57,799 nucleotides of DNA from Clostridiales bacterium. Lineage in GTDB: Bacteria > Bacillota > Clostridia > Saccharofermentanales > Saccharofermentanaceae. The notes under the pieces were generated by a model. That model was given only the letters and a program-made list of their open reading frames with translations, had not been told where the DNA came from and ran no database searches. The position numbers were made by a program, and so were the translations under genes. Within the stretch, counting starts at the first letter, position 1, and each line of letters starts with the position of its first letter. This document shows positions 49,613 to 57,799 of the stretch, in pieces. The stretch is from positions 1 through 57,799 of the forward strand of contig JAGCSR010000042.1 in the NCBI GenBank assembly GCA_017964005.1, read 5' to 3'.

Positions 49613-50448
49613 CGGAACTTAAGGGGAAACCCGTAGCTGACGGGATCATTGCCGCAAGCCGCGGGAAGATGGAACAATACGGTGTAACACCGGTCCTTGC
49701 GATTGTCAGGGTGGGGGCAAGGCCTGACGACCTTGCGTATGAGAGAGGCATCATCAGGACCTTCGACAGGGCAGATGCCAAAGTTGAGATAAGAGAACTT
49801 CCCGAGGACGTGTCCCAGGAGGATTTCGATAAGACATTTGATGAAGTCAATGAAGATCCCGGCATAAACGCCATACTCGTAATGCGGCCTCTTCCCAAGA
49901 CTTTATCTGCCGAACATGCCATGAAGACCATAGATCCCGGCAAGGATGTGGATCTGATGAATCCCGCCCACATGACGGGTATCCTTGAAGGTAAACAGGA
50001 TGCATACGCGCCCTGCACCGCTGCTGCAGTCATCGAGATTCTGGATTACTACGACATACCCATCTCAGGCAAGAAGGCAGCCGTGATCGGCAGGAGCCTT
50101 GTTATCGGCAAACCCGTGTCGCTCCTGCTCATGAACAGGGATGCCACTGTTGCCACATGCCATAGAAAGACCCCTGATACAGAGGGCATCTGCAGAGACG
50201 CGGATATAGTCGTTGCCGCTGCGGGACGCGCCGGCATGATGACTGCGGATTATGTCCGTCCGGGACAGGTCGTGATAGATGTCGGCATGAACCTGGACGA
50301 TAACGGCAATCTTACGGGAGATGCCGACTACGATAAAGTCTCAAAGATCGTCGATGCGATCACCCCCGTACCGGGAGGAGTCGGAGCGGTTACCACCTCC
50401 GTGCTCCTGAAGTACACGACGGATAATGCCGTAAGAATGCAAAAATGA
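49609..50448 (+). CDS. folD: Methylenetetrahydrofolate dehydrogenase (FolD family, cyclohydrolase site lost)
   Basis: This encodes 279 residues. The Rossmann half is intact: AVIGRSLVIGKPVSLLLMNRDATVATCHRKT, VAAAGRAGMM, VIDVGMN and TPVPGGVGAVTTS. In the catalytic half, bifunctional FolD has YxxxK, where Lys is essential for cyclohydrolase action; here Tyr44 is followed by Ile48. The usual LVQLPLP is LVMRPLP, so the conserved Gln is Met92. The Asp of KDVDG is kept (KDVDLMNP). It therefore probably only oxidises methylene-THF and depends on the neighbouring FchA for hydrolysis. It overlaps rlmD-like by 4 bp. Confidence 0.93.
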   Translation: MTELKGKPVADGIIAASRGKMEQYGVTPVLAIVRVGARPDDLAYERGIIRTFDRADAKVEIRELPEDVSQEDFDKTFDEVNEDPGINAILVMRPLPKTLSAEHAMKTIDPGKDVDLMNPAHMTGILEGKQDAYAPCTAAAVIEILDYYDIPISGKKAAVIGRSLVIGKPVSLLLMNRDATVATCHRKTPDTEGICRDADIVVAAAGRAGMMTADYVRPGQVVIDVGMNLDDNGNLTGDADYDKVSKIVDAITPVPGGVGAVTTSVLLKYTTDNAVRMQK

Positions 50449-51638
50449 CTTCCTCGAAGATAGACACGAGCGGCATAGCTTCCAATGTCCTCCATTCCGC
50501 AAATGACTGTCCCCACAAGGCAAGATGCGGCGGATGTGTTGATTCCTGCGGGGAATATATCGACGAGGCTAAGGCGAAGTTCGACACGGTAAGGAAGCTT
50601 ATGCCTGATACATGTTTTCCTCATCCGATGGTGCTGTGTGACAGGCCGTTCTACTACCGCAACAAAGTCCATTCGGGATTCTTCCTTACTTCTTCGGGAG
50701 AAGTGATATGCGGTCCCTATGAGGACGGAACCCACAGGATTATAAGGACCGACGACTGCAAGATCGAGAACAGGCAGGCTTTCGCCATAATAAGAGATAC
50801 TGCCGAACTTGCCAAAAAGTTCAAAGTCAGGATATATAACGAGAAGACCGGAACCGGTCAGCTTCGAAGGATACTGGTAAGGACTGCCGACGGAACCGGA
50901 CAGGTGATGGTGGTCCTCATAACCGGCGCGGAATACTTGAAATCCAAGAAAGCCTTCTGTAACAGCCTTCGCCGCATGCACCCCGAGATAACTACGATAG
51001 TGACCAATGTCAATACCAGATCGGATTCCATGATACTGGGACGGGACAGCAGGGTCGAGTACGGCAAGGGATACATAACCGATACTCTCCTGGGAATGAA
51101 GTTTCGGATAGCGCCTGACACCTTCTATCAGGTTAACCGCGCTCAGGCGGAGAAGCTCTATTCGACCGCGATCCGCATGGGCAGGATCGGACCTGACGAT
51201 AATGTGCTCGACGCGTACTGCGGGATAGGAACGACGACCCTGTCTTTTGCCAAGATCGCAGGAAGCGTTACCGGTGTTGAGATCAACAAACGTTCTGTTG
51301 AAGAAGCAAAGCGCAACGCATCCGCAAACGGTTTCCTGAACACTTCTTTTGTATGCGCCGATGCGACTGAATATATGAAGGATATATCCGCTCATAAAGG
51401 TCACTTCAATGTGATCGTCCTCGATCCTCCGAGGACAGGAACGACTACATCATTTATCAATGCATGTAAGGATATGTATCCTGACAGGATAATCTATATC
51501 TCCTGCAATCCCGAGACTCTGGCCCGAGATCTTAAGTCTTTCTCCAAATGCGGATATGAAGCGAAAGAATATACGGTAGTGGACATGTTCCCCTGGACCG
51601 GATCGGTGGAGACGGTAGTATTACTTACCCGTTCGTGA
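50445..51638 (+). CDS. 23S rRNA m5U methyltransferase (RlmD/RumA family)
   Basis: This encodes 397 residues. The Cys-rich Fe-S start (CPHKARCGGC) lacks the usual N-terminal TRAM domain. The SAM-binding region is VLDAYCGIGTTTLSFA, with TGVEINKRSVEEA; the catalytic VLDPPRTG and the nucleophile-containing YISCNPETLARDL follow, ending at MFPWTGSVETVVLL. The family methylates U1939 or U747 of 23S rRNA (or U54 of tRNA); which site cannot be told. It is the third gene of the fchA-folD operon, overlapping by 4 bp, and its 3' end overlaps the convergent membrane protein gene by 14 bp. Confidence 0.92.
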   Translation: MTSSKIDTSGIASNVLHSANDCPHKARCGGCVDSCGEYIDEAKAKFDTVRKLMPDTCFPHPMVLCDRPFYYRNKVHSGFFLTSSGEVICGPYEDGTHRIIRTDDCKIENRQAFAIIRDTAELAKKFKVRIYNEKTGTGQLRRILVRTADGTGQVMVVLITGAEYLKSKKAFCNSLRRMHPEITTIVTNVNTRSDSMILGRDSRVEYGKGYITDTLLGMKFRIAPDTFYQVNRAQAEKLYSTAIRMGRIGPDDNVLDAYCGIGTTTLSFAKIAGSVTGVEINKRSVEEAKRNASANGFLNTSFVCADATEYMKDISAHKGHFNVIVLDPPRTGTTTSFINACKDMYPDRIIYISCNPETLARDLKSFSKCGYEAKEYTVVDMFPWTGSVETVVLLTRS

Positions 51639-53295
51639 CGGGACTCTCAGGACTTTCTTCCTCTTTCATGTCCTTGCCGGCAGAGGCCATAATGGCATCG
51701 TAAGCGATACCTGCCCATACTATTACCATCAGGAGCGAGAAGGGATAACAGGGTGCGTTGAGCCTGTGGAATTCCGCAGGACCCGCAAGGATATTTACAG
51801 CCAGCTGCCCGCCGATGATCAGGGCTATCATTATCTCAGACCATAGGATATGCTTCTTTCTGACCGCGACAGCAACGATCCCGATCGCCGACAGCAGGAA
51901 GATGAAGTAGACATAGTTGACATTGAAGTCCATCAGGTCACCTGCCCATAGGATCTCCTTGTTGCCTTCTTCCTTGAAGAAATATGAGTCATTCGACAGA
52001 TTATATTCCATGTGGTTGTAGCCCATGGTAAGGACTTTCTTGGCAAGATAATAGACATACTTTCCGGTGTTCTGATCGATGGCATTCCTGTTGAATTCGA
52101 TGAGCCTGTCAGGTTCCGTATCCATATTCCTGAAAGCAAGTTCAGTATCGATGGCAGCAGTAAGCGCTCCGGCACCCTCATCGAATTTCTGCTGGATCGC
52201 CGCGACCATCTCCGTGTCCGGATTGTCATGCCAGATATCAGCCTGAACCACATCGTAGTACTTGTTCATCTCAGATACATAGCTCAATCCGAAGTAATTG
52301 TTGTAATCCCGGTTCATCGACATGTATCCCAGAAGAGATGCAAGGCAGATCGCAAATGCTATCGGGGGAGCAAGGAATCTTTTTTCTTTCCAGTTTATCT
52401 TTTTGCGGATGATGTCGATCACGGAGGGTATCGCAGCGCATACTACGACCACGAAAAGATAGACTGCGGAAGGTCTGAGCAACGTCAGGAAAAGGGTCAT
52501 CGCTATGCAGACAGTGTACATCCAGACTTTTCGCTCCTTGATGAACAGGACAAGAAGATATGCGAAGATGACCAGTCCGCTTATCGAAAATGATTCCGTC
52601 AGCATAAGGAAATTGAAAGCCGTGATCGGGGTCATGCAGCCGTACAGTATGGTTCCTGCCGCGCACAGGACGGAGTTGGATGTGAACTGCCTTACAAGGC
52701 GGAAGAAGAACCACATGCTGATGAAGAATACGACTATTTGGATCGTTACAGCCAGGCGGTTAACATTCTCGGGGCTGATCTTCTTGCATAAGTGGAGGAA
52801 CAGGGGATATACCGGAGTCCTGAGAAGATCCGTTCTGCCGGCGATGATCTCTTCGGCAGCCGAAAAGTAAGATGAAGTATCGTACAAGGATACCGCTTCA
52901 TACTGGCTGTAGAATATGCTTCCGTATATGAGGTTGAATCCGAATGCTATAAGGAATGACAGAGGGAACAGGGACTTGAGCTTTTGGACAAAGGGAACCT
53001 GTTCTTTTTTGTCCGAAGATGCCTTCTTGGAAGGTTCGCTCTTTGCAGGGGAAGAAGATGCTTTCTTCTCTTTTTTGGCAGAAGACCGGATGGTCGGCGC
53101 AACACGCCCGTCGTCATCAAGATCCAGATCGGGATCCACGTAAGATTCCGGGTTTAAGGTCTCCTTATCCTCTTCTGCGGGAGCTATAGTTTCGGATGAC
53201 TCTTTTGCGCTTTCTTCATTTGTGCCGGTCACGGCCTTGACCCGGCCGCTCTTGACGGCATTCTTGTTCTTGTTTTTGTTCTTACCCTTGGACAT
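51625..53295 (-). CDS. GT-C-like polytopic membrane protein with long charged N-terminus
   Basis: This encodes 556 residues from the ATG at 53295 (GGGGAGAG upstream); 12 further in-frame codons are rejected. Residues 1-115 are Lys/Ser/Glu-rich and disordered (MSKGKNKNKNK). About ten membrane helices follow. The first external loop has DTSSYFSAAEEIIAGRTDL and RTPVYPLFLHLC, the pattern of GT-39/ArnT-like lipid-linked sugar transferases, whose acidic residue sits in this loop. It probably moves sugars onto an envelope component; donor and acceptor are unknown. The pyruvyl transferase gene is divergent, 175 bp away. Confidence 0.75.
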   Translation of the reverse strand: MSKGKNKNKNKNAVKSGRVKAVTGTNEESAKESSETIAPAEEDKETLNPESYVDPDLDLDDDGRVAPTIRSSAKKEKKASSSPAKSEPSKKASSDKKEQVPFVQKLKSLFPLSFLIAFGFNLIYGSIFYSQYEAVSLYDTSSYFSAAEEIIAGRTDLLRTPVYPLFLHLCKKISPENVNRLAVTIQIVVFFISMWFFFRLVRQFTSNSVLCAAGTILYGCMTPITAFNFLMLTESFSISGLVIFAYLLVLFIKERKVWMYTVCIAMTLFLTLLRPSAVYLFVVVVCAAIPSVIDIIRKKINWKEKRFLAPPIAFAICLASLLGYMSMNRDYNNYFGLSYVSEMNKYYDVVQADIWHDNPDTEMVAAIQQKFDEGAGALTAAIDTELAFRNMDTEPDRLIEFNRNAIDQNTGKYVYYLAKKVLTMGYNHMEYNLSNDSYFFKEEGNKEILWAGDLMDFNVNYVYFIFLLSAIGIVAVAVRKKHILWSEIMIALIIGGQLAVNILAGPAEFHRLNAPCYPFSLLMVIVWAGIAYDAIMASAGKDMKEEESPESPVTNG

Positions 53296-53439
53296 AGAAG
53301 CTCTCCCCTCATAACGGTATACGTTAAGCACTTTGTTATTCTAACCGATTTTGAGGCAAATCTACAGAGTAAATTAAGTGATTACACCAAAGGGAGCGTG
53401 ATGTCATACGGGGGTAACATAAAATCCGGACCTTTAAGG

Positions 53440-53445
53440 TATAAT
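53440..53445 (+). promoter_or_regulatory. -10 element for pyruvyl transferase gene
   Basis: TATAAT at 53440-53445 lies 25 bp before the start at 53471. The -35 is poor (TAACAT 19 bp upstream). AGGGGAG follows as ribosome site. Confidence 0.4.
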
Positions 53446-53470
53446 TAATATTATTTTATAGGGGAGTACT

Positions 53471-55057
53471 ATGCGCAGACTTCTGATGAGAGCCTACATA
53501 TCTCCGCTCGACACCTTCACCACGCAGGATATCATCCTCCGTGACAGGATCGGCACCAACTCGGGGAACATGCTTTACGCGTTCTCCGTAATGCGCACGC
53601 TCATGACCGAGGATACTGTTATCGACATTGATAACTACTATGCCGAGCGCGGTCTTTGGACAAACGAGGATATCGAGAGGATCAATTCAGAATATGATGC
53701 TTTCATCCTGCCTCTGGCGGATGCTTTCAGATCCGACTTCCGCATGCAGCTCCGGGATCTGACCAATTTTATTAAGAAACTTACCATCCCCGTCTATCTC
53801 ATAGGTATGGGCGCAAGGCTCAATCAGTGTAATTTTGGTCATCCGTACGATTACGACAAGGAAGCGGAAGACTTTATCAGGGCTGTCCTCGACAAGACCA
53901 CGATCATCGGTGTCAGAGGACACCTTACCGCAGGATATTTTACGAGGCTGGGATTTAAGGAAGAGCAGGATTTTACCGTTATAGGATGCCCGTCTCTTTT
54001 CACATACGGCGAGCACCTGACACAAAAGCCCTTCGAGCTCAGGCCTGACAGCAGGATATCCGTTAATTATTCAAGCTGGGTTCCCATGTTTACTGTCCTT
54101 ACGATCTGGGATGTCATCGAGAGATATCCGAATTCGCTTTTCGTGGGACAGAACAGTACCGAGTTGGAGTCTTTGTATTTCGGGATAGACAATCCGGATT
54201 TTGCCGCGAAAAGGGCACGTGTTTACGAATATCTTGCCAATAACCCCAATCCCGATTTCTCCATTGAAGGTCACGAGGAGTGTCATATAGACAAGTGGAC
54301 CAACAGGGTATATCAGCAGGACCGCATGAGGTTCTTTACCGATGTTCCCTCCTGGCTCAATTATATGAAGGATATCGACATCAGCTTCGGTGCAAGGCTT
54401 CACGGCAACATCACGGCGATCCTCGCAGGAACCCCTGCGGTCATCATCGCCAAAGACGGAAGGATAATCGAACTGTGCAAATACCATAACCTTCCTTCCT
54501 TAACCTACAGGCAGGTGCCTTATCAGACCAGGTTCGAGGATATCCTTGAACAGGTCGATCTTACTTCACACCTTAAGACCCACAAGGAGAAGTTCGGCCA
54601 TTTCATAGATTTTCTGGATAAGAACGGGCTCGAACACATATACAAGGAAGACCGGAGCAGGAAGGATGCCCCCATGGATTCCAAACTCCCGCCTCCGGCA
54701 GAACCCGTAAAGCCCTTCGTGTCATTGAGCGATGCCGAGAAGATACAAAGACTTCAGGAGCAGTATCAGCTCTGCGCCGAATATGGCAAGTCCGTAAAGT
54801 CTTCCCGTCATAAGTTCGCAAGGAAGAGTAATAAGCTGGATTCCGAACTTAAGGCAACAAAGACGCAATTGACAGATAAGAAGAAGGAACTTGCGGACTG
54901 CAAAGAAGTCCTCAAGAAGACGCAGTCAGAACTCAAGTCCGTGACCAAGACTTTGGAGAAAACTCAGGAACATGTGGCAAAACTCGAGAAACTCCCGAGC
55001 TACCGCGTATACAAGGGTGCAAAGAAAATAGTAAAGAAAGTGAGAAAGAAGTCGTAA
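53471..55057 (+). CDS. Polysaccharide pyruvyl transferase family protein with coiled-coil tail
   Basis: This encodes 528 residues. The N-terminal ~390 residues match the polysaccharide pyruvyl transferase fold: RIGTNSGNMLYAFSVMRTL at the start, VYLIGMGARLNQ, GVRGHLTAGYFTRLG, and the diagnostic SFGARLHGNITAILAGTPAVII (about 304-325). Residues about 430-515 form a long Lys/Glu/Thr coiled coil, then a basic end (YRVYKGAKKIVKKVRKKS), which is unusual for the family. Such enzymes add ketal pyruvate to cell wall polymers; pyruvylated polymer is the ligand for SLH domains, as in the protein at 11041. That link is an inference. Family members may instead be glycosyltransferase-like. Confidence 0.82.
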   Translation: MRRLLMRAYISPLDTFTTQDIILRDRIGTNSGNMLYAFSVMRTLMTEDTVIDIDNYYAERGLWTNEDIERINSEYDAFILPLADAFRSDFRMQLRDLTNFIKKLTIPVYLIGMGARLNQCNFGHPYDYDKEAEDFIRAVLDKTTIIGVRGHLTAGYFTRLGFKEEQDFTVIGCPSLFTYGEHLTQKPFELRPDSRISVNYSSWVPMFTVLTIWDVIERYPNSLFVGQNSTELESLYFGIDNPDFAAKRARVYEYLANNPNPDFSIEGHEECHIDKWTNRVYQQDRMRFFTDVPSWLNYMKDIDISFGARLHGNITAILAGTPAVIIAKDGRIIELCKYHNLPSLTYRQVPYQTRFEDILEQVDLTSHLKTHKEKFGHFIDFLDKNGLEHIYKEDRSRKDAPMDSKLPPPAEPVKPFVSLSDAEKIQRLQEQYQLCAEYGKSVKSSRHKFARKSNKLDSELKATKTQLTDKKKELADCKEVLKKTQSELKSVTKTLEKTQEHVAKLEKLPSYRVYKGAKKIVKKVRKKS

Positions 55058-55100
55058 TGCCGGGATTTCCCGCATATACGACATTTATGAGGAATATCCT

Positions 55101-56861
55101 ATGAACCTTCGAAAGATAGCCGTATCAGTATTAAGCTGTATTATTGCCGTGACGATCATCGGAACGACGATCCCCGCAGGCGAATCCATGACTTGTGAGC
55201 GGAGGACCGGATTTGGGAAGGATCTGGCATCCGCCACCATCGGCGATTCTGAAGAAAGCTATGAGTTCGGTCCTTCCGCGAAGGAACAAACCGAAGAGCA
55301 GGATGAAGCTCAGAATACCGCAGCCTGGAACAAGATATCGGCCCGTGAATATGCTTTTGTCCCCAAGGGATCTTCGGATAAGAAGGCTCCCGCAGCGGCC
55401 AAGACATCTTTGTCCAAGAAGGCGGCTGCAGATAAGGCGCCGGGTAAGACAAAGGCTGATGGGGATAAGGAACCTTCGGGCGGCAATACCTTGGGATCCT
55501 CCTTCGACAAAGAGGACGTGTCCGGCAAAAGCCTGGAGACTGCATATATCCGTGATAAGTACATGACAGCGCATAACGGTATAGATATATCCCAGTTCAA
55601 CGGCGATATCGACTGGAAGAAGGTGGTAGATTCCGGGATAGAGGCCGTGATCATCAGGGTCGGAGGAAGATACGGATCTTCCGAAGGCGGGATCTATAAG
55701 GACAAGAGGAGAGAAGAGAACCTCAGGAATGCCATAGCTGCGGGTCTTTCCGTCGGGGTGTATTTCTACAGCCAGGCCGTGACCGTGGAAGAAGGCATAG
55801 AAGAGGCTAAGTTCTGTCTTGAGGCTGTTGACGGTTATGATATTGATCTTCCCATCATAATCGATTACGAATGGGAGCCCGGATACAGGCTTGCGGACGG
55901 AGGAAGCAAAGAGCAGAGGACTGATGTTGTTAAGGCTTTCTGCAAGACCTGCACCGATGCCGGATATAAGTCAGGTATCTACGCCAGCGACTACTGTTTC
56001 AAAGATTACCTGATCCCGGATCAGATATACGGCAAATACTATATCTGGCTGGCTCACTGGACATCTGCGGAACTTCCGGGAATCTCTTACTTCGGACCTT
56101 TCGACGGATGGCAGTATTCATCCGTGGGTTCTGTTCCCGGTATCTCGGGCAATGTCGATATGGACAGGTTCTATTGGATCGACAGATTCTTCGTTAATTA
56201 CTATGTGGAAGACAATCTCAAGTACGATTCCACCGAGATTACTTTGGGGGTGAAGACCAAGACCAAGACTGCCGAAGAACTGGGCATCACAAGCGGTGAC
56301 TCCCGTCTGTTCGCCGGCTGGAACGTGTTCAGGGAGAGGGATAACCGCTGGGCTGCTTATTTGCTGACCGATGAGACCAAGAAGACGGTATGGGTCGAGC
56401 CTGATGAGACAGGCAATCTCCCGGAAGGCTACGGATACAAGATCTATCCCGATGGTGTTGCGATCTCTTCTACCGCCAAGGGAGGCAATGTCAATTTCTA
56501 TGCTGCCTGGACCAACGAGGGATTCGTCGTCAGGTACCATACGGGCAAGACCCTGTCCGATACAAGGACACCGGTATATCTGGGGCGGCAGACTCAGACC
56601 GTAAGCGTCAAGGATCTGGGATTTGCCAAGGACGGGTATAAGTTTGCCGGATGGAAGGTCTGCCGTTCCTGTGACAATACCTGGGCTGCATACGAAGAAG
56701 GCGATGAGTCCCGTAAGACCGTATGGGTCGAGAAGGTCAATGGGGAGCTTCCCGAGGGGTATGAGTATAAATATTATCCCGACAAGGTCAAGGTCTCTTC
56801 CACCGCTCCCACGGGTTATGTGGACTTTTACGCACATTGGGAGAAGAAAGCCTCTAAATAA
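55101..56861 (+). CDS. Secreted GH25 lysozyme with InlB B-repeat-like domains
   Basis: This encodes 586 residues. A signal peptide (MNLRKIAVSVLSCIIAVT...) is followed by about 120 residues of Lys/Ala/Glu-rich linker. The GH25 (Cellosyl-type) domain is at about 155-365: NGIDISQFNGDIDWKKV (first catalytic Asp), VGVYFYSQAV, IIIDYEWEPG (catalytic Asp/Glu), YIWLAHWTS and GWQYSSVGSVPGISGNVDMD. Two Listeria-Bacteroides/InlB B-type repeats end the protein (FAGWNVFRERDN..WAAY; FAGWKVCRSCDN..WAAY), each about 95 residues. It cleaves peptidoglycan between MurNAc and GlcNAc, in wall remodelling or competition. It starts 43 bp after the pyruvyl transferase gene. Confidence 0.93.
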   Translation: MNLRKIAVSVLSCIIAVTIIGTTIPAGESMTCERRTGFGKDLASATIGDSEESYEFGPSAKEQTEEQDEAQNTAAWNKISAREYAFVPKGSSDKKAPAAAKTSLSKKAAADKAPGKTKADGDKEPSGGNTLGSSFDKEDVSGKSLETAYIRDKYMTAHNGIDISQFNGDIDWKKVVDSGIEAVIIRVGGRYGSSEGGIYKDKRREENLRNAIAAGLSVGVYFYSQAVTVEEGIEEAKFCLEAVDGYDIDLPIIIDYEWEPGYRLADGGSKEQRTDVVKAFCKTCTDAGYKSGIYASDYCFKDYLIPDQIYGKYYIWLAHWTSAELPGISYFGPFDGWQYSSVGSVPGISGNVDMDRFYWIDRFFVNYYVEDNLKYDSTEITLGVKTKTKTAEELGITSGDSRLFAGWNVFRERDNRWAAYLLTDETKKTVWVEPDETGNLPEGYGYKIYPDGVAISSTAKGGNVNFYAAWTNEGFVVRYHTGKTLSDTRTPVYLGRQTQTVSVKDLGFAKDGYKFAGWKVCRSCDNTWAAYEEGDESRKTVWVEKVNGELPEGYEYKYYPDKVKVSSTAPTGYVDFYAHWEKKASK

Positions 56862-56899
56862 AATAATATTTTTGACAATAAATATAGGTTTTTCGCCCT

Positions 56900-56927
56900 T
56901 GTATTTTACAATCCCGTGTCATAAAAT
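56900..56927 (+). promoter_or_regulatory. Candidate pckA promoter region
   Basis: TTGTAT (56900-56905), 16 bp and TAAAAT (56922-56927) form the best-spaced pair. A perfect TTGACA at 56872 has no good partner. TTGTA and TACAA (56900-56911) form a small inverted repeat over the -35, which could be an operator. A leader of about 70 nt and the site TAGGAGG precede the ATG. Tentative. Confidence 0.35.
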
Positions 56928-57001
56928 TATCCGTGGAATGTAAAACCGCGGCATTTTTCGTGCCGTCATTTGCAAAAATATCCCTATAGGAGGTCATTTT
57001 T

Positions 57002-57799
57002 ATGGCAAACATTGATCTGACAAAGTACGGTATCACCGATACTACCGAGATCGTCTATAACCCTTCTTACGAGATGCTTTTCGAGGAAGAGACAAAGGAA
57101 GGTCTTACAGGTTATGAGGTTGGTCAGCTGACAGAGCTCGATACCATCAACGTTATGACAGGTATCTTCACAGGTCGTTCCCCTAAAGACAAGTACATCG
57201 TAATGGATGAGAACTCCAAGGAAACGGTTTGGTGGACATCTGATGAGTACAAGAACGACAACCACCCTATGTCTGAGGACACATGGGCAGTTGTTAAGGA
57301 TATCGCTCAGAAAGAGCTTTCCGGCAAGAGACTGTTCGTAGTCGATGCTTTCTGCGGCGCTAACAAGGATACCAGAATGGCTATCCGCTTCATCGTTGAG
57401 GTTGCCTGGCAGGCTCACTTCGTTAAGAACATGTTCATCGTTCCTACAGACGAGGAACTCGCTTCTTTCGAACCTGACTTCGTTATCTACAACGCTTCCA
57501 AGGCTAAGATCGACAACTACGCAGAGCTCGGCCTCAACTCCGAGACATGCGCTGCCTTCAACATCACATCCCGCGAGCAGGTTATCATCAACACATGGTA
57601 CGGCGGAGAGATGAAGAAGGGTATGTTCTCCATGATGAACTACTATCTGCCTCTCAAGGGCATCGCTTCCATGCACTGCTCTGCCAACACAGATATGGAA
57701 GGTAAGCACACAGCTATCTTCTTCGGTTTGTCCGGTACAGGTAAGACAACACTTTCCACAGATCCTAAGAGACTCCTCATCGGTGATGACGAGCACGGC
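57002..57799 (+). CDS. pckA: Phosphoenolpyruvate carboxykinase (ATP), 3' truncated by window edge
   Basis: The frame is open from the ATG at 57002 to the last base: 266 residues, about half of the usual ~530. Family blocks are [15 protein letters not shown] (about 58-72), [26 protein letters not shown] and the P-loop [15 protein letters not shown] (about 242-256), then IGDDEHG. It interconverts oxaloacetate and PEP with ATP/ADP; in rumen and gut anaerobes it often runs toward oxaloacetate. TAGGAGG lies 6-7 bp before the ATG. Codon choice is highly biased (TTC, AAC, TAC, GGT), as in nrdD, pointing to strong expression. Confidence 0.97.
   Translation, partial: MANIDLTKYGITDTTEIVYNPSYEMLFEEETKEGLTGYEVGQLTELDTINVMTGIFTGRSPKDKYIVMDENSKETVWWTSDEYKNDNHPMSEDTWAVVKDIAQKELSGKRLFVVDAFCGANKDTRMAIRFIVEVAWQAHFVKNMFIVPTDEELASFEPDFVIYNASKAKIDNYAELGLNSETCAAFNITSREQVIINTWYGGEMKKGMFSMMNYYLPLKGIASMHCSANTDMEGKHTAIFFGLSGTGKTTLSTDPKRLLIGDDEHG

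Overview
The window (about 57.8 kb, moderate GC) reads as chromosome of an anaerobic Bacillota, class Clostridia, most like a rumen or gut Lachnospiraceae relative. The reasons are a class III (anaerobic) ribonucleotide reductase, a superoxide reductase, a domain-permuted GH3 beta-glucosidase of the Butyrivibrio/Ruminococcus type, S-layer homology domains, CarD, paired FchA/FolD, strong GGAGG ribosome binding sites and many ATGA/TGATG stop-start overlaps. No rRNA, tRNA, transposase or integrase was seen. The organism assignment is an inference from gene content.

Layout. 1-1.3 kb: AT-rich accessory patch with a truncated VOC-family protein, a small immunity-like gene and what looks like the decayed tail of a toxin gene. 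1.3-4.5 kb: zinc-ribbon membrane protein, nucleoside phosphorylase-like protein and a lipoprotein serpin. 4.8-12.2 kb: three secreted proteins in a row (beta-helix polysaccharide lyase-like, DUF4838 glycosidase-like, SLH-anchored protein); the first two share a duplicated N-terminal module. 12.3-16.4 kb: a compact four-gene type III CRISPR-like operon (Csx20-like, Cas10-like with an intact GGDD palm, a fused multi-RAMP protein, a Csx19-like protein), apparently read from a leaderless promoter, with no CRISPR array, Cas1/Cas2, Cas6 or obvious effector in the window. 16.5-26.6 kb: a long co-directional run with superoxide reductase, acyltransferase, MscS channel, MBOAT/SGNH polysaccharide acetylation pair, a FakB/FakA-like fatty acid kinase pair and two alpha/beta hydrolases.

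26.6-36.9 kb: trpS on the minus strand; a nucleosidase/spore-photoproduct-lyase-like/SDR/acyltransferase cluster; an nrdG-nrdD operon behind two NrdR-type boxes, with NrdD carrying a C-terminal glutaredoxin domain; carD; and larA. 36.9-57.8 kb: a deoB-deoC fusion gene, a DEAD-box helicase, an intracellular GH3 enzyme, membrane proteins, a Sel1-repeat protein, glmS, an fchA-folD-rlmD operon in which FolD has lost its cyclohydrolase residues, a cell-surface group (GT-C membrane protein, pyruvyl transferase, GH25 lysozyme) and the 5' part of pckA.

The most unusual non-coding structures are two arrays of short inverted half-sites at exact spacing. At 35401-35593, eight 12-bp half-sites alternate in orientation every 26 bp with unique 14-bp spacers. 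At 26574-26698, a 60-bp symmetric unit built on GTTACTGTAAA occurs twice. They share an architecture but not a sequence, and no listed feature type explains them. Together with the array-less Cas10/RAMP operon they are the best candidates for undescribed biology here.
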